Source: Theobroma cacao | Taxonomy: Eukaryota > Streptophyta > Magnoliopsida > Malvales > Malvaceae | Assembly (NCBI RefSeq): GCF_000208745.1 | Contig: NC_030858.1 | Location: 3,144,566-3,208,565 of the forward strand | Direction: 5' to 3' | Length of the DNA stretch: 64,000 nt | Part shown: piece after piece, positions 1 to 16,215 of the stretch | Layout of the letters: every line of letters begins with the position of its first letter | Position numbering within the stretch: the stretch's first letter is position 1 | Position numbers and translations under genes: made by a program | Notes under the pieces: model-generated | Databases searched by the model: none | Seen by the model: the letters and a program-made list of their open reading frames with translations, nothing else | What the model was told of the DNA's origin: nothing

Positions 1-93
1 TGACGACCAACGCCAAATTGCATCGCACAATCATGTATATGAGAGCTACTAAAACTTGAGTTGCTCTTTCCTTTCAGAAGACCATGAAAACCA

Positions 94-472
94 TCTCGTT
101 TTCAAACTGATTCATGTGGATAGCACGCCTAATCTTTGCATCACAATATCAGATTACGCACAGGAGAATATCTTTGAAACAAATGAAAGTTCCAAAAAAC
201 ACCTACCTAAATATTCTAAAATAACCTCTTCTTTATTCAATCTATACCAATGTAAGAGACGAAATTTCTTCATCAAAATCATATGGGAAGGTAGAACTGG
301 AGCACGTTTTCTTCTGAGATAAAGTATAAAATCATCTCGTTTTCAAATCGATTTGCATGGCATCATGCCTAATCTTTCTTTGCATCAGGATATACATATC
401 ACAGATTGTACGCAAGAGAGAAGATCTTTAAGGCTAATATAAAGTTGCAAAAACAACTAACTTTGTCAATGC
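94..472. repeat. Diverged tandem duplication, period about 240 bp
   Basis: Two direct copies lie next to each other, roughly 94-232 and 334-472. Both begin with ATCTCGTTTTCAAA and continue through a shared GCCTAATCTTT and TTGCATCA, then an ACGCA(C/A)(G/A)(G/A)AGA block and an AAAGTT(C/G)CAAAAA block. The spacing is 240 bases at the first block, with small indels later. No convincing coding frame covers either copy. It could be a local duplication or part of a mobile element that continues left of the window. Confidence 0.6.
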
Positions 473-2679
473 TTAATGAAGTAATTAACCGATAATAAGA
501 TTAGAACATGTAGTATAATCTAGGTTCATTGTACAAAAATTATATATGTATATAGTAGGCTATGTTCAGACCCCCAAATCCAAAGGTGGTTTGGATAAAA
601 TCTTCAGCAACCCAAATATTGTTAACAAAAAATTTAAAAAACATAAGTTTCTTGTAATAATCAGATGATGTGAAGAGGTAAGTTGCAGGTAAGTTACGTA
701 GTTAATGTAATTTAATTAGAACCCTTTATTTGAACAAGTCAACATCAAAATGAAGGAACTGCGGTCCTAGATAAAACATGATAAGCAAATAAAAAAGTGC
801 CGCCTTCGAACAAGTCTCAATCAGAAGAAGCAGTTGATAATGTAATGTGCAAGACAGGGCAAGGCAGAAAACACGCTTGTTGGAATGCTAAGTGACACTG
901 TCAATTGAAATCACAAAATCCATTGCAAATCCGGCACAAGATTAACCCCAAGGAAAAAATATTTCAAGGGCAAAAGGGAAACAGACAAGTCTGGGTGTGG
1001 GCTCTCAAAGCAAATCAAGAGTTAAGATTACCTTTGATTTTAATAATGGGTTTGTTCGTGACTGTTACCTGTTCAAGATGTAGATGGTCACATTGAAATA
1101 AAAAGTGTTGAGCGTTTGCTTTTGCCTAAGACAGTTTCAAAAGGGAGGTTTTGTTGTAGTATAAAGGCTACCATGAGAGTGACTTAATTGTTGTTTACTT
1201 AAGTAACTAAGGTTCATGTTGGATTTATGGTGTACAAAAGCATGATTAATCACGACAATCACTCGATAAAACTTCCAACTTCATCAACAAGGTTCATGCC
1301 AACTACATTGCCTTTTGGCTTAATCATAAATAATTCCTTAAAAGGGGTGAGAATTAAGGAGATTTAAGATTCAATAATTATATTCCAACAACCTTATTTT
1401 ACAAAAAAAAAAAAAAAAAAAAGAGTTATGGGCCTAATTTCCTTTAGGAAATTTTCTTTTAAGTTGAATTTATGTATTATCAAAGAAAAAAAAAGTTGGG
1501 TTCATGATGCAAAAGGGTAAATATAAATTAACATACATATAATTATCGTCTTATTTCATGTTCGGTGTGCACTTAAAAGGAAAAAATTAGATTGCAAAGA
1601 GAATTAATCATCCTTCTAATACAAGATATATAACTCAATCCTCTCAAAAAAATAAGAGGAATATTATTAATCTCATGAGATGGATGATAAATGTTTTTAT
1701 TTCTCTTATTTTAGCCTTAAAATTTATATTCAAAGATTGACTTAGGCCTACATAATACTCTCAATCTTACATATATACCAATGGATATAGGGTAAAAATT
1801 ATTCTAACTTACTTTTAAATCTTTACGCATAACAAACTTAGAATAAGGTATTATCGACTGTAACAACCCACTACTTTATTTTATTTTATTTTAATCCCTT
1901 TGTGATTCTAGAAACAAAATAATAGTTTAAGCTTTCATATACATACGAATGATTGTTGAAAAAAAAAGAAATTAAATGTGAAGAAAATTTTGAATATAAT
2001 ATTTGAGTCAAAAGATTTTTTACGTAAAAGACTTGCTATGTTGCCTATTTGCATTTGATTAAAAAGTAGCAATACATAAGAAATCGGCATACGAAACTAT
2101 AGCCATCTTGGAATTTATAACCTAAACTAGGACATTACGTGTATGTCACAAACGAAGACCAAAAAGTAAAGGGAAAAAATGGGTTTGTGTGACTGATACC
2201 TAAAAAATTATACGGAACTTGTATGGAAAATAAGTTATAAAAAGAAAGAAAGAAGCAAACCACGTACTTAAATTAATATGAGCCAACCAAATTAAAGAAC
2301 CAAACTTAATTATTTTCGTGTTGGAAAAAAGGGGCATTGCCATTTTGTGCAATGGTCCCGCCTCCACCTCCACCCAACTTCAAAAAGAAATGAACTGAAA
2401 AATTTAAGCGTGATAAAAATGAGAGCATACTCCTTGTCGTTTTGGGAACATTATGCCCCCCACCCCCCTTCTTTCTTTATAAAGCAAAAAAAATGTGGGA
2501 AAATAAAAATTAAAAGCCATTAAAGACAAAGCAAACAAGTAATGGAGGCAAAATTTGTCATCCTTCTCCCCTACTTGCCAAATACTTAAATGCAAAGATG
2601 ATCCTATCTGAATTGACAAAGCAATCACCTATTTTTTTTTGAGGGACTAAAATACCCTTTATCTTGGATGTAAAGCAAT

Positions 2680-2702
2680 TTATATATATATATATANAAC
2701 AA

Positions 2703-2755
<53 letters not shown>

Positions 2756-2769
2756 CTTTTTTTTTTTTT
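2680..2769. repeat. (TA)n followed by a 65-base T tract
   Basis: A short TA dinucleotide run is followed by one undetermined base at 2697 and then a T tract from 2705 to 2769, broken only by a C at 2756. Length and base calls in such a tract are unreliable. It may be a simple repeat or the antisense poly-A tail of an old retroposed copy. Confidence 0.85.
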
Positions 2770-3780
2770 ACCCCCAAAAGAACAAATTAAAAAGAAAAAG
2801 AAAGCTTTCTTTCACTAAACTAATCTTTATATATAAATATATAAAACTTTGATAAAAATTAAAAGTAACTTATATTTTTTACACGTATATGTTCTAAATA
2901 AATATGATATGTCTATTAACTAATACAAAATTTTTAATTTGATATTGAAAGATTAAATTTAGTACATTTCATAATTTACTTTTTTACATTTCACACATTT
3001 AAAACAAATTCAAATTAAATTAGGTAAGAACATTTATAATTTTAAATTCAAAAATAATTATAAAATAAAATCATCACACGTACATGGCGAATTAAAAAAC
3101 TTTAACATATTTAGCTGTAAAACAACAAGTGATTCTGTATTCCTAGTTAAGATGGGTTTGTAGTCGCAAAAAGCATTCCAAATCTTTGGAATTTTGGGAT
3201 ATTTGTTTTGTGCATTTTAAGGAGGGATGCATTGCCTCGGATTCTCATATCTCTTTGCCTTTTACTTATCTTGCAAGATAGAGTAGCCATACAAATACAA
3301 GTTGATGGAAAAACCTGGTCGTTTCGATCAGCATAAAATCAGAACATTACGCGTGTGGGTGAATTAAATGCTCTGCCCCCCTTGCCCACTTTTGAGTCAG
3401 AGAGATTTGCTTATACTCCCAATCGTAACAATATCTTCAGAGACAGAAAGCTAAGCTCAGCTAGAGATCAAAGCAGCCAGATGCTTGGTCAATTGTCTCA
3501 CCACAAATATTTAATAACCCAAAAAAAAAAAGGAAAATTAATTAAAATAGACAAAGGACCCTTTCAGTTATGCTTTCCGGTCACTTAATAGTTAGTTAAT
3601 ATTGTTGTATACATATAAGAAATTAAGATTGATGTATGTAACCGGCTTAAATTAAAATAATCAGAAAGATAGATTCAAAGAGAGACTTTGCTAGCCGGCT
3701 TTTCTATTAAATATGAAGACAATTCAGTGTCAGACCATAATAAATAAATTCATTTGACTTCCATTACTTCAACTCTCCCA

Positions 3781-3800
3781 CTTCTTCTTCTTCTTCTTCT
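3781..3800. repeat. CTT trinucleotide microsatellite
   Basis: About six uninterrupted CTT units sit in non-coding DNA about 2 kb upstream of the CKX7 start codon. Nothing suggests a function. Confidence 0.8.
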
Positions 3801-5629
3801 ACTATGTATAAGCTCATGCCTCACGAACCCACCCCATAAAACAATGGCGTTGAATTTCCATAACTAAAAAATTATTTGACTAAACTATAAACTAAGCTAA
3901 AATCCTTCAATGGGTTTCACGAATCTTGTTGTATGCTTCTTTGCCTTCTTTTTTTTTTTTTTCTTTCTTTCTATCCACTACTCCGCCTTGCAGTCTACAT
4001 GTACTCTTTTAGTAGTTCAAATGTTGCACTCATTTTAATTAAATATATATTTTTAATTATTTTTCTTGTTTGGTTTGCCACAACTATATAAAATTCATTG
4101 ACTTATAATTGCAAGGGTGCATCTGTTGACTCATTAAAGCTTCAACCTTAAATTAATAAAGAATATATATATGTGTGTGTGTTGTGTCAATTATTTGTCC
4201 AGGTGAAATGTGTGGAGTCTTTTATATGAGAATATTTAGTATACTTCAAAAACCTCTACCATCTAACTAGTAACCACCTATTTGTCCTTCGATTTTTTTT
4301 TTTTTTTTGGCTACAATTGATTAATAGGTTGACTTCCCCTCATTGCTAACAATTTATATTTGTATCACTATTATAGAATTTATGTCACACTTTCATTTTT
4401 ATTTAGAAAACGTGACATTGTAAGCAACCCAAGGAGGAGGATGACATTCTCAAAGAGTTATTCATCAATTAAGTAACAATATGTTGTCATGCGATTATCT
4501 CTTTTTCTAAGGGAAAAAGGAGAAATGGTTTTTGTTCAGATAAAAGATAAATTGATGTAAAAACTGAATAATAAGGAAAGTCACAGTTGACTTCCAAAAA
4601 AAATAATTTATCTCGATTGCAATGTTTGAGTACATTTTAGATTAACAATAATTAAAGTTTTCGGCAAAGTAACCAACAAATCCAACTTAGCAAATTTAGT
4701 ATGGATGGTTCGGCGGAATTAGCTTAATGAATCCGCATACCGAATAGATGCCATTTATATTTATGGGTTTAATTATTAATTAGGAATTATATATAAGTTA
4801 AGGATGAAAAGCCATGTATTAGATATATTAGTTAAAAAAGGGTAAAGAATTGACTATTGATCTAATCTTCTCATTTCATACTATTTTTTATATAAACAAA
4901 AACAACTCAATTTGATAAGAATTAGACAATATTGATATCTCTCCCTAGCTTTATTTAAAAAAAAAAATCCCAATTCTAGCATCATTTTTTGTAAAATAAT
5001 TTTTCTTTGTAAGTATAAAAATTGATTGGATCTTAATCTATAGGATATCGAGAAGATCTCTTTTATATCGTAAACCTTAACCTTCATTTAGGGAAGAAAA
5101 AACTTATAATGGTAACTTTAGTAATAAAAAAAAAAGGAGATAATAAAGTGTAACTACTTATTTTTTAATGAAATAAAGTAAAGGATAATTATATCATTAT
5201 CATATCGCCTAATTATTAATTTATAATGAAATCAAGCGTATATAGAGATAATGCCTTAATCTACAAGTTTATAGTCTCTAATGACGGCAAATGCAATTAT
5301 ACAAAACATTCTAAGTACAAAATGTAAGTGAAAAAACAGTACCACTAACTAGCATGAAATAAGATTGCTACACCCCAAAGGGGAAATTTTTTTGAGAAAT
5401 CCAAATAATTTCAATACCAAAAAAAAAAGGACTGAAAGTTATTGTCCAAAAAATTCTAATGGCAAAAAAGGGTGAAACAATAAAAGGCAAACTTTTTTAG
5501 TTGTATTATTTTTTCCAATAAATTAAAGGAAAGTGGCAGACAGAGTATGTCAATAGGATCATAACGTCAACAAGGGCATTGAACCTAAGCTAAACGTCAT
5601 CAATCTCTCCTCCTTCCCAAATTCAGCAC

Positions 5630-5636
5630 TATTTAA
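5630..5636 (+). promoter_or_regulatory. Candidate TATA box of CKX7
   Basis: TATTTAA lies 215 bp upstream of the CKX7 start codon and is followed by pyrimidine-rich, CA-containing sequence suitable for a start site near 5660. That would give a 5' leader of about 180 bases containing A-rich and GA-rich stretches. The call rests on motif and position only. Confidence 0.45.
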
Positions 5637-5769
5637 GGACCCTCATCCCCCTTAAACTCCAAACTATTTCCAAGATAGGCTTAGATTTGTAGACTATAGT
5701 GCTCTAAATCAAACAACAACCCTCCCTTTTGTTTTACCAAAAGAAAAACAAAAAAAAAAAACAGAGTGA

Positions 5770-9860
<4,091 letters not shown>

Positions 9861-11332
9861 TAGCAATTTGTAATTTTTTGTTTGGTATATCAACATCTTT
9901 AATGTTTCCCCATTAATTGGTGGGTCACTTCCATTTCCTATTGGTTGGCAATCCATGTTGGATTATATCACTGTAAAGCCAAAATATATATATATCTAAA
10001 TCTTGATCAAATTAGATCTCTTGTTTTCTTTAATTTTTTTGCTCATAACAAGAAAAGCCAACAACAAAAGACTTGGAATATTTCAACCAGCGCATGATTT
10101 GACTAACAAGCTCCTAAGATTGGAAAGCAAGACCCTGATTACTGTAGAAACTAAGCTGTCAATACCTTCTAGACTCTATTTCGATTCATGTCCCTGTCGT
10201 CGTGCCTATAAGCCAATCAATATGGACCGTTCAATTCGTGTCATATCCGAGATATATAATCTCAAGTGGGATTGATGTTTCAGTTGGAGATAATTTGACT
10301 TCCAACTTGCACGAAAAATTTGGTCAAATCTTTGTCAAAACCATTTAGATGACAACTCAAAAAGGTGTAACCAATTAGGCTTGGAATTAGGTATCAAATT
10401 CTCCTTTTCGAACTAAAGATGAAAAACTCTCTCCAATTTTGCTACCTTTTTCTTCCCATTTCCTTTTCCTTAACCATATGGTTTTCCTTGTTTGTTTAGC
10501 CTCGGGGATTGTTCGAAAGTGGCTCCATGCAAATCAAATCTACTTGGTTTCTTTCTCCATTTCTGCCCTCCTTTTTCTTTCTTTCCTTTTACTTTTGTTT
10601 TTTTTTCCATCTCCCTCCCCTCCCTCCCTCATCAAAAGCAGAGAAAAGTTAAAACTGGAAGGGTCCCGCAGCAGCTTTAGAGTTCAATTATAAGATCATG
10701 ATTTCTTGTAAGATGCAACCGACCAATGAAAGAAGGTTTCCTCGTTTAATCCCATGCAGAGCATCCTATACGTTCTTTGGGAATCGTGTCATGCACGGAC
10801 GTATTCTACCCCTTTTAGGATTAGCACAGTTAAAAAAGAAGAAAAGAATGCTGATTTTTTATTTTTTTTTGCCCCTAGGCTTTCAACCTGTTTTGCATGC
10901 GTTTTTTAAAGCTCAAATCCACGACTAAAGCTACTTCTTTATTAAGAATTCAGTTCACAGGTGACGAAAGAAAAGTCCTAGTTGCAATAATCTTTCTTCC
11001 TATCAGTATAAAAGCAAATGAAAGTAGTTAATGCGCCACTGACCAACCCAATTAGAAGGAATCAGATTAAACATCAAGCTTGAAATGGGTAATGAAAAAT
11101 TAAACGAAAGTCAAAAAAAAATGGAAAAGGGGCACCATATTTCTATCTATACGAATATTAATTGTTGACTCTAGGAAATCAGGGAAGAAGATTATTTACA
11201 AGCATTTCACTTAGAAAGAAGAATATATATGATCACTTCTAGAAAACTAATCTTGATTTTGGAGAGAAAAAAGATATTCCGAAACGTGACATTGAGTCTT
11301 GTCAAGGTAGTTATCGAGATGATTTTTTGAGA

Positions 11333-11367
<35 letters not shown>

Positions 11368-13254
11368 TAGCATCAATATTTGAACCTCTACGGTACACGT
11401 GCATGGGGATGCATTATAGAATGTAAATTGTTTTGCTTTATGAAAAGAATAATATCCCACACTAGATTTCTCTCGAAAAGATATATCCAGATAACAAAAC
11501 CCAAAAAAAAAAGGAGAGACATGGGGACTAAATATTAAAAGTATTCCATTGATAGAAAGAGGTCGGCTTTGCATGCATTGGAGATTTAAGTTTTTATCCA
11601 AAGTTCATTTATTTGGAGTATTCCTTGGATTTTGATGTTCTCCTTTCAATAAAATTTTTGTTTTCATTTGAATCTAAAAGCCAAAAGGCACGGATAATCG
11701 ACTTTTGAACTAGACTTATTATAATATTGCTTGAAAATCTAAGACAAATCAAAGTTGGAGTAGGCTGCTTCTGCATAACTACAAAAGGGTTTTTCATAGT
11801 TAGTGAACTTTACAGTTGTAGCCATGATTCCATGTTGTGTCTGATGGTAGTCACCCCCAAGTTTCATAAAAAAAGATGATGTATAAAGTCTTTGAGGCAT
11901 GGTCCACTCTTTCCCTTCTGCTATAGTTCTCTCCAACTGTCCTGAGCCAGGAGGACCATGCCAAAAATAATTTTGAGAACAAAAAAAAAAAAAAGGGAGG
12001 GGGTGTAAAAGGAAGGATATCAACGTCCTTGCTGATTTGTGGCTAAGAAGACGACAGAAATAAGGCGATCCAGCTTAGAGGAAAGCTACCCCTTAATAAG
12101 CTAGTGAGCAGGAACAGGAGGACGAAAGGAGCTCATTGTCGTATAAACTTATCCCTTGATTTCATAGGAAAGATATCATTATGGAATCCCACTACAATAC
12201 AAGACAAATCTCTCTGATTGTATACATTGACAATGATAAGAGAGGTCATTGCATAGTAGCTTTTCTTTTTCTTTGTTTGGTTTGGCCAAGTGAAATGTCT
12301 CTTGAAATGTCCCACTATTCTTAATTTCTCCAATAAAACCCTGGTATCACTTTAAGGAAAATATCCCAAACTGTTTAATTTTGGAGGTTTCAATTTGTAC
12401 AAAACCTTCAAATCACTCTAATCTAGTAATCCAACATCTCCCATCTTCATTTCAATATGTATTTATTTTGCTTTTCCCTTTAGTACCATTTAATCCAAAA
12501 GTACGTATATATACAATACATGTATACACGTGCATGTATACATGTTAAAAAGAAAGCATAATCGGATTGGGTTGAACAAGATTGTTATGGCCCCATACAA
12601 AAAACAAGAGCTCCACTTTGATAGTTAAACCCATCTAAAATATTTGGATGGGTTGAGCCCAATAATGAAAGCCTGATCAGAACCACGTAAAATGGGCTAT
12701 GGGTTCTTGAAAAAGGGTAAAGATGAGTTTGCCGATGAAGTCCGGAGCTGGATTTACAAGGCTTCCTCCTTGTTAGTTTTATGTGCGGGTTTCACCACTG
12801 TACTGACCATTCAAATTTCAACAAAATCGACTGTCATGTGTTTTGGCTTCAGCAATGAGTCAAAATCATTACACTTTTGATTGCTACTGCCTGCTAGCAT
12901 TACTTTTTCCATGCATTCCCTCATTCTTGGCAGTTGGCACCACCTGTAGGCTCTGGCCTTATGAAAAGAATAAAAAACATTAAAACTCATCATGTATAAT
13001 GATGGAATAGGAATCGATTATGCATGTTCAAATATTTGTGATGCATCGAAATAGGGTGAGGCCCATTTGGTTGCTGCTGCTCATGATCTTCAGGTCCGTC
13101 TTGAACATCAGATTTTTCTTTTTTTATATAAGATTCATCCAGCTCCTTACTTATGAGTTGGGAAACAAAATATACAAGGCCATGATGTCAATTATGCATA
13201 CTTTGACTAGACAACTTTTTCTTTAACCCCCCCAAAAAAAAAGAGATTTTCTCC
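9861..13254. other. Gene-free region downstream of CKX7
   Basis: This stretch holds the presumed CKX7 3' untranslated region and then non-coding DNA. Short reading frames exist on both strands but none has recognisable domains or splice partners. There is an (AT)n tract at 11333-11359. I see no RNA gene. Confidence 0.55.
11333..11359. repeat. (AT)n microsatellite
   Basis: About thirteen AT units lie in the intergenic region, followed by ACACATATATA. Simple repeat with no apparent function. Confidence 0.85.
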
Positions 13255-13690
13255 ATTTTAACATAAATATAATTTATTGATGATGTAATTTAAAAAAAAA
13301 TCTTCAAACTAAGAAATTTTAAATAAATTATTATTTTCCTATTATGTTTAATCAAAATTCATATATTTTTATTTTAAATTACACCGACACTTATAATTAA
13401 TGATTAATTAATTATTATTAATTAAAACATAATTTATTATTTTTTTATATTACATAATTACATCATTATGCTATATCATCATCCACTATGTCATATTATA
13501 TCAGGTGATATAAAATGACAAGTGATAATTTGATTTTAAATAAAAATTTTTAAATAAAATATAAAAATTTAATTAAATATAATAAAAATAAAAAATATAT
13601 TTAAACTATTTTAAATGATTCAGAATTTTCTTAAATTATTTTATCTCTTTATGGATCTAATTTCAATATATTTAGTTATAAATTTACAAT
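13255..13690. mobile_element. AT-rich element with long imperfect terminal inverted repeats, copy A
   Basis: The left flank (about 13290-13390) and the reverse complement of the right flank (about 13530-13640) share a long degraded block containing a TTATNTTTAATNAAA core followed by TTTTTATTTTAAAT. This is the arrangement of a foldback or MITE-like element. The core holds GATATAAAATGACAAGTG (13507-13524), which recurs in the copies near 14.8 and 16.1 kb. No coding capacity is seen. Superfamily and exact ends cannot be set by eye because target-site duplications are hidden in the AT-rich flanks. Confidence 0.5.
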
Positions 13691-14639
13691 CCTATTCCTC
13701 GCTGTATGATGTGTTTTGCACGTACTGGCTGGCATGGAGATAGCAACTGCCTAAGCGGTCGGCCATTTAGGGAGACCCAAGGGATCAAACATTGTCAAGG
13801 ATCTTGAGAAACCGCCAGGATCTTTCCATATCTTTCCTTGACCCTTGATTCGAATCCTGGGACCCGCATGTTCCCACATCAGGAAGCCATTAAAAAATCA
13901 AATGTTTCCTAATAGGCCTATATAATAATCATGCTTAATTATCAAAGCTGGTTTAACACGTTAATTAACAAATTAATTAAAACAGCAAAACAAAAAAGGT
14001 GCTGTAATTCTTTTCCACTGTTCATACCATTAAAGAATGGCAAAGTTGGCGTGGGAACAAAGTTTACAAACAAAAAGTAAAGAAAAAGATATCTAAATGA
14101 TGAAATTTTATAATTTTATTTACAAAGTTTTTGGATTTAAATTTTGAAATTAACGAATTAAAATATGATTACAACGTCTAACCACAAAGTGGCGAACTTA
14201 ATTTTGATCCATTGAGTATGTGTTTCTAAAATGGGCGAGCTTAAACTTTGAAAACTATGATAAGCATGAGCTGGCTAAAGTGATGAGTTTAGGGAAGTAC
14301 TGAGATTCTCTCTACTCATGCCAAGCGTGGAGCTTTGATGTTTATGTCTTTCGCTTTTGTCATTCCAAAGATAGAAGGAATCGGAAGGAATGGACTATAT
14401 GCTGTGAGTTTAATGCAATGTCCATGCATTATTAATTACAGTGAACATCAAGACCAAACATGTTCATGAATGCATTAATTCCATGCACATTGACTAAAAT
14501 AAAGTAAAAAATATGAAGTAAAAGTGAAAAATATAGTTTACTTTATCTCAAATACGAGGGGAGGTTCTAAAACCCAATTGATTTAAGTTCGAGCAATAAT
14601 GAATCTAAAATCTTACATAAAAGGTAATTAAAGAGTAAT

Positions 14640-15000
14640 TAGAAAAGTAATCATATTATATATAAATCAGGTTTTATACATATAATAATAAATAAATTAA
14701 AAATTGAAATGTGGTAACAGGTGATAATCGTCACATGATGTTAATATGGTATAATGATACGTCATAATGAATGATAATGTAGAATGATAATATAATAATG
14801 TGACATTTTTAATCTCCACGTCAATGTCACGTGGATATAAAATGACAAGTGGCATATGAACTAATGATAGTTAATAATCGTCAGTCATTAAAGTCTATTT
14901 AATTTAAAATAAAATTATAAGAACTTGATGAATGTAATAATAAATATTTAAATTTTATTAAATAACTTATAAAACTTTTAAAACTTTATGTCTATAAGTT
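14640..15000. mobile_element. AT-rich element, copy B (probably partial)
   Basis: This copy shares the exact 18-base core with copy A (14834-14851) and the block TATTTAATTTAAAATAAAAT (14896-14915) with the copy near 49.9 kb, followed by a similar AATGTAATA segment. Its left half does not align clearly with the left arm of copies A and C, so it is probably partial or a subfamily variant. No coding capacity is seen. Confidence 0.45.
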
Positions 15001-15280
15001 ATTTTTACCCTTAATTTTGAAATGTCTACATTTTTATTGTTTAGTTTGATTAGTTTTACCCTTGTGCTCATTTAGTTGTACAAGATTTGTGGAGGTTTAT
15101 TCGTTTTGATTATAATCTTGTAATCTTTAACTATACATTATACATATTTATATATTAGATTAATTAGTATGTCCAAGCACATACTTACATGGTCCCATTA
15201 GGTGCATGTGTTTGATGCACGCTCTCTTTGGAATGGATCTAAATATTGTGACAAAATATATATTTATAAGATTCATGATT

Positions 15281-15410
15281 TTATAGTAATTTATGCTTAA
15301 TTATATAGTAATTTATGTAAATAAAAGAATGTTAGCTAGTTTATTTTAAGTGAATGGGAAATGTTTTCACTTTTCAAAGCCATTATACTTTTATAGTAAT
15401 TTATGCGTAA
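15281..15410. repeat. Short direct repeat, 21-nt units about 110 bp apart
   Basis: TTTATAGTAATTTATGC followed by TTAATTAT or GTAATTAT occurs near 15281 and 15391. A shorter copy (TATAGTAATTTATG) lies at about 15303. These may be remnants of a larger duplicated or transposed unit. The DNA is non-coding. Confidence 0.45.
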
Positions 15411-15814
15411 TTATCATTACTAATAAATGATTTGACGGGGTTTGCACATTATCTGTTCACATTTTTTAAGTAGTGTACAGCACAAATATCTTGTATACTT
15501 TTTAACAGTAATAAAACCTCTTAGCTCGTTTTATTACGATAAAATACAAAGTTGAATTATAATTAAAGTTTCATGTTGCTATCAGTACTTGTTAAAAAGC
15601 CAAAGTAAATAATAATTGTAGTAATATGTAATCATAATTTATTTAAAACCATATTATATGAAATCATAATGCTTTCAAATCCACTCTAAACATAGGACAC
15701 TTTGTCACGGCAATAATAATTTAGTTCATTATAAAAATTTCAGCCAAAACTAAAACATAATTATGTCAAATGTGTAATACATGCACACATGCATTCATAT
15801 ATAAATAAAGATAT

Positions 15815-16215
15815 AATACTTTAAAAATTTATAAAATTATTTTAAAAAATTCAATAAGATCTTAATCATTCATTATATTCAATCAGGTATTTATATTTTT
15901 ATTTTTTTCATATGTGCTTTTATGATTAACGGTTAACTATTTATCGTTAATTAAAATATTATTTATTATTTTATGCGTTTATGATGTTAATATAAAAAGT
16001 GAAAATATCACGTAATCATATTATCATAATACATCATTATGTCATGCATCATTTATTATAATATGTTAACATAACACGTCAGTAATAGATGATATAAAAA
16101 TGATAAGCGAGGTTAGTTAGAAAATTTTATTTAATTTAAAATGAAAATAAAAAGATTTAGTTTAATATAACAAAAAAATGTTTATTTAAATATTGTATCA
16201 TAAATAAATAATTTA
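15815..16215. mobile_element. AT-rich element, copy C
   Basis: This copy runs in the same orientation as copy A. It shows the left arm with ATTATATTCAATCA and TTTTTATTTTT, a central GTTAATTAAAATATTATTTATTATTTTA matching copy A in layout, a diverged core at about 16091-16108, and TATTTAATTTAAAAT (16129-16143) in the right arm. The arms are imperfect inverted repeats. No reading frame of note. Together with A and B it forms a cluster inside 3 kb of gene-free DNA. Confidence 0.45.

Larger units (their letters stand above)
473..5629. other. Gene-free AT-rich region upstream of CKX7
   Basis: No reading frame here shows family similarity, splice structure or codon bias. It holds homopolymer tracts, a (TA)n stretch at about 2680-2696, an N at 2697, a long T run (2705-2769) and a CTT repeat (3781-3800). 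The right part presumably carries the distal promoter of the cytokinin dehydrogenase gene. I see nothing else I can name. Confidence 0.6.

Noticed and set aside
11333..11359. AT tract as a candidate origin or matrix attachment signal
   Set aside because: It is an ordinary dinucleotide microsatellite; similar tracts occur elsewhere in the window.
13740..13880. Possible tRNA gene (GATTCGAATCC resembling a T loop)
   Set aside because: The bases around the box do not form a T stem and no acceptor or anticodon stem can be drawn. Kept only as a possible SINE relic.
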